Shown: piece by piece, positions 33,986 to 36,616 of the stretch
Numbering within the stretch: the first letter of the stretch is position 1
Layout of the letters: each line of letters begins with the position of its first letter
From: Chloroflexota bacterium
GTDB lineage: Bacteria > Chloroflexota > Limnocylindria > Limnocylindrales > CSP1-4
Reading direction: 5' to 3'
Length of the DNA: 36,616 nucleotides
NCBI GenBank assembly: GCA_012026785.1
Contig: VEOW01000185.1
Span: 1-36,616, forward strand
Notes under the pieces: generated by a model
The model's input: only the letters and a program-made list of their open reading frames with translations
Databases searched by the model: none
What the model was told of the DNA's origin: nothing
Program-made: the position numbers and the translations under genes

Positions 33986-34896
33986 GTCGCCTCGAACAGC
34001 TTGTCCAGGAAGGCCCGCGGGTCGAACTCGACGAGGTCGTCGATCCCCTCGCCCAGGCCGGCGAACCGGACGGGCACGCCGAGGCGCTCTTCGATGGCAA
34101 ACACGATCCCGCCGCGGGCGGTCGAATCGAGCTTGGTGAGGACGATGCCCGTCAGCCCGACCGCCTCGTGGAACGCGGCGGCCTGGTTGAGGCCGTTCTG
34201 GCCGGTCGTGGCGTCGAGGACGAAGAGCGTCTCCGGGATCGTACCTGGCAGGCGGCGGTCGATGATCCGCCGGATCTTCGCCAGCTCGTCCATGAGGTTC
34301 GTCTTGGTGTGGAGCCGGCCGGCGGTGTCGGCGATCACGACGTCGGCGCCGCGGGCGACGGCCGCATCGAGGGCATCGAACACGACCGCCCCGGGATCGG
34401 CGCCCGGCGCGTGGGCGACCATCTCCACCCCGGCCCGCTCGGCCCAGGCGGCCAGCTGCTCGATGGCCGCCGCGCGGAAGGTGTCGGCCGCGGCGAGCAC
34501 GACCCGATGCCCGGTGCGCCGCTCGCGATGGGCCAGCTTGCCGATCGTCGTCGTCTTGCCGGTGCCGTTCACGCCGACGACCAGCACGACCGCCGGTCGT
34601 GCTACGCCGACGAGCCGCCAGCCGGGCTCACGTGGCGCCAGGAGCGCGCCGAGCTCGCGCGTGACCGCCTCGGTCGCGGTTCCCTGGACGGTCCGCGGCC
34701 GGGCTCGCTCCACGACCCGCATCGCCAGGGCCGCGCCGACGTCGCCGGCGATCAGCGCCTCCTCGACCTCGGCCCAGTCCTCCGCCGGCAGCACCTCCTG
34801 GCCCAGGATGTCGCGGAGGCGGGCCATGAAGCCGCCGCGGCTGCGGCGCAGCCCGGCCTCGAGCTCGGCCGGCGCGGTCGCGCGGTCGTCGGCCAC
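33982..34896 (-). CDS. ftsY: Signal recognition particle receptor FtsY
   Basis: SRP receptor GTPase, the membrane partner of Ffh. The protein has 304 residues with little of the acidic A domain, the short form. The NG domain shows GVNGTGKTTT (108-117), AADTFRAAA (135-143), DTAGRLHTK and TKLDSTARGG, and ends LGEGIDDLVEFDPRAFLDKLF. The GTG start directly follows the smc stop (TAG-GTG). Gene order smc-ftsY-(lipoprotein)-ffh is common, except for the inserted lipoprotein. Confidence 0.97.
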   Translation of the reverse strand: MADDRATAPAELEAGLRRSRGGFMARLRDILGQEVLPAEDWAEVEEALIAGDVGAALAMRVVERARPRTVQGTATEAVTRELGALLAPREPGWRLVGVARPAVVLVVGVNGTGKTTTIGKLAHRERRTGHRVVLAAADTFRAAAIEQLAAWAERAGVEMVAHAPGADPGAVVFDALDAAVARGADVVIADTAGRLHTKTNLMDELAKIRRIIDRRLPGTIPETLFVLDATTGQNGLNQAAAFHEAVGLTGIVLTKLDSTARGGIVFAIEERLGVPVRFAGLGEGIDDLVEFDPRAFLDKLFEAT

Positions 34897-36616
34897 CTAA
34901 CCTCCGACGACGAGCGGCGTCCCGGCGCGCTCCCCGTTTCGCGACGCAAGCTCGGTCGCCTCGTCGAGGCGAAGGCTGATCACATGGCTCACCGAATCGT
35001 CTCCCACGGTCACCCCGTAGAGTGCATCGGCCGTCTCGATCGTGCCTCGGTTGTGGGTGATGACGATGCACTGGGTCCGGGCCGACAGCTCCCGGAGGGC
35101 GTCGGTGAAGCGCCCGATGTTGGCCTCGTCGAGGGCCGCGTCGACCTCGTCGAGGACGCAGAACGGCACCGGCCGGACCTCGAGCATCGCGAACAGCAGG
35201 GCGACCGCCGTGAGGGCCCGCTCGCCACCCGACAGCATCGCGAGGGCCTGTGGCTTCTTGCCCGGCGGCCGGGCGGTGATCTCCACGCCGGTGGCCGAGA
35301 GGTCCTCGGGATCGGTCAGCGAGAGCTTCGCGAAGCCGCCGCCGAAGAGCTGCCGGAAGCGCTCGTCGAAGGCCCGCTCCAGGGCGGCGAAGGTCGTCCG
35401 GAACTGGTCGCCGATGAGCCGCTCCAGCTCGCGGATCAGGCTCCTCGTCCCCTCGATCGCCGCGAGCAGGTCGGCCCGCTGCGATTCGAGCGTCTCGAGG
35501 CGGGGCTTCAGCTCGGCGTACTCCTCGACGGCGAAGGGATTGCCCGCGCCGAGCTCGTGGAAGCGCCGGCGAAGCGCGGCGATCCGGCCCGGTGACGGCG
35601 CCTCGGCCGGCGGCGCATCGCGCTCCCAGGCGGTCGCGGCAGCAGCCAGGGCCGCCTCGAGCGCCTCCGGCTCGACATCGTCCAGGCCCTCGTCGGGGGC
35701 GGCGATCGACGCGCCGGGCGCCAGGTGACGAAGGCCGAGCGCGCCGAGGCCGGCGAGCTCGACGAGCAGGCTCTCGCGCAGACCCTCGAGCGCGAGCCGG
35801 GCCTCCAGCCCCTCCCGCTCGATGCCGCGGGCGCGGTCCTCGGCGACCCGCAGCCCCTCGCGTGCCGCGGCGGCCGCGGCTTCGGTCGTTCGAAGGCGCT
35901 CGCGGTCGCCGGCGTCCTCGCCGAGGACGACCGCCAGGGCGGCGTCGGCCTCGGAGACCGCGCGGGTCGCGGCGGCGAGCGCGGCGGTCAGCGACTCGCC
36001 CTCTGCAGCCAGGCCTGCCTCCCGCTCCGCGAGGAGCGCCGCCGCTCGATCGAGCTCGTCGCGCCGCCGCTCCGCCATCGCCGAGGACGCCTCGGCGCGA
36101 GCGCGCCGCCGCTCGCCCTCGGCGCGGGTCGCAGCGGCATCGGCGGCGGCGGCGGCCAGCCCCTCCCGGCGTACCCGCAGCTCGCGCACGCGCTCCTCGA
36201 GGGCCGCGAGGGGCGCTCCCGATGCCCCGCCGTCGGGCGCCCTCCCCGGATCCTCCACCGGCTCGGCCGAGATCGCCGCTGCCCGCTCCGCCGCAACGGC
36301 CTGCAAGCGCGCCGCATCGGCCTCCAGGCGCTCGGCCTGGGCAGCCAGCCAGGCGGCTTCGCGGGCGGCGCTCGCGGCAGCTCCGGCCGCGGCGCGCTCC
36401 TCCTCCTCGAGCCGCCGCCGGGTCGCGCCGGCCGCGGTCTCGGCGGCACGCGCTGCCGCGAGCCGCGCCTCTCCGGCCTCGACCGTCTTCGCGACGGCAT
36501 CCTGGGCTGCGACTGCAGCCGCGGCGGCCGTCCGGGCCGCCTCGGCCTCCGCATCGAGGCGGGCGAGATCCGCGCGACGACGGAGCACGCCGCCCTCGGG
36601 GCGAATCGACGCCGTA
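34897..36616 (-). CDS. smc: Chromosome segregation protein SMC, C-terminal half (runs off the window)
   Basis: Structural-maintenance ATPase that compacts and segregates chromosomes. The frame is open to the window edge, so about 572 codons of an expected 1,150-1,200 are seen. They begin just after the hinge (SIRPEGGVLRRR, where many SMCs read rPxGxxtGG). A long Ala/Arg/Glu-rich coiled coil of about 350 residues follows. The C-terminal head, in the last 112 residues, carries the ABC signature LSGGERALTAVAL, the Walker B FCVLDEVDAALD and the H-loop-like VITHNRGTIE. The coiled coil is markedly Ala-rich, likely a GC-composition effect. The gene ends in TAG immediately before ftsY. Confidence 0.95.
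   Translation of the reverse strand, partial: TASIRPEGGVLRRRADLARLDAEAEAARTAAAAAVAAQDAVAKTVEAGEARLAAARAAETAAGATRRRLEEEERAAAGAAASAAREAAWLAAQAERLEADAARLQAVAAERAAAISAEPVEDPGRAPDGGASGAPLAALEERVRELRVRREGLAAAAADAAATRAEGERRRARAEASSAMAERRRDELDRAAALLAEREAGLAAEGESLTAALAAATRAVSEADAALAVVLGEDAGDRERLRTTEAAAAAAREGLRVAEDRARGIEREGLEARLALEGLRESLLVELAGLGALGLRHLAPGASIAAPDEGLDDVEPEALEAALAAAATAWERDAPPAEAPSPGRIAALRRRFHELGAGNPFAVEEYAELKPRLETLESQRADLLAAIEGTRSLIRELERLIGDQFRTTFAALERAFDERFRQLFGGGFAKLSLTDPEDLSATGVEITARPPGKKPQALAMLSGGERALTAVALLFAMLEVRPVPFCVLDEVDAALDEANIGRFTDALRELSARTQCIVITHNRGTIETADALYGVTVGDDSVSHVISLRLDEATELASRNGERAGTPLVVGG

Overview
The window is a very GC-rich chromosomal segment in which every gene I can support lies on the minus strand, so the reading order runs from high to low coordinates. 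Genes are tightly packed. Start and stop codons often overlap (ATGA, GTGA or TTGA four-base overlaps, or TGATG), GTG starts are common, and Shine-Dalgarno sites of the GGAGG type are frequent. There are no tRNAs, rRNAs, CRISPR arrays, insertion sequences or phage genes. The content is core housekeeping: translation, RNA processing, isoprenoid and envelope precursors, and protein targeting. The base composition, lipobox-bearing lipoproteins, a DUF3352-like membrane protein, and an RNase J gene next to ftsK suggest a high-GC Gram-positive-like or Chloroflexota-type soil or water bacterium. That placement is an inference; the sequence alone does not fix the phylum.

Layout from the upstream (right) end. 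(1) 36616-31651: the C-terminal half of smc, then ftsY, an unknown lipoprotein and ffh, a chromosome-condensation and SRP-targeting block. (2) 31649-27632: an unknown membrane-anchored DUF3352-like protein, then rpsP, khpA, rimM, trmD and rplS, the classical S16-to-L19 operon. (3) 27546-25249: rnhB, a GT87-type membrane protein and yraN. (4) 25022-16849: rpsB, tsf, pyrH, frr, uppS, cdsA, dxr, rseP and ispG, joining translation factors to undecaprenyl, CDP-diacylglycerol and MEP isoprenoid synthesis. (5) An M28 lipoprotein peptidase at 16852-15311, followed by a 375-base gene-free stretch holding hairpins, a promoter-like site and a textbook intrinsic terminator. (6) 14935-5019: nusA, ylxR, infB, rbfA, nrnA-like, truB, ribF, rpsO and pnp, the transcription-translation-RNA turnover operon. 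(7) 4891-1: asd, a family-4 uracil-DNA glycosylase, rnj (RNase J) and the start of ftsK. The order rpsO-pnp-(asd)-(rnj)-ftsK is recognisable across distant bacteria.

The most unusual object is pnp. It encodes an 861-residue polynucleotide phosphorylase in which a complete DEDDh (DnaQ/PolC-type) 3'-5' exonuclease domain is inserted into the helical domain between the two RNase PH-like halves. Both sets of catalytic residues appear intact, so one polypeptide would combine phosphorolytic and hydrolytic exonuclease centres. Other points of interest are: a probable attenuator in front of nusA; a repeated promoter-like motif (TATACTCCGCGG and close variants) before nusA, rplS, rpsB and rpsO; an RNase HII whose junction-sensing GRG motif has become GVA; a RibF whose riboflavin-kinase half lacks its hallmark motif; and rimM and ylxR genes that have no conventional start codon where homology requires one.

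Taken together the window is a nearly continuous growth-rate module that makes the ribosome, modifies and matures it, turns RNA over and supplies envelope lipids. Transcription unit boundaries are marked by a small family of similar promoter-like sites and by GC-rich hairpins.
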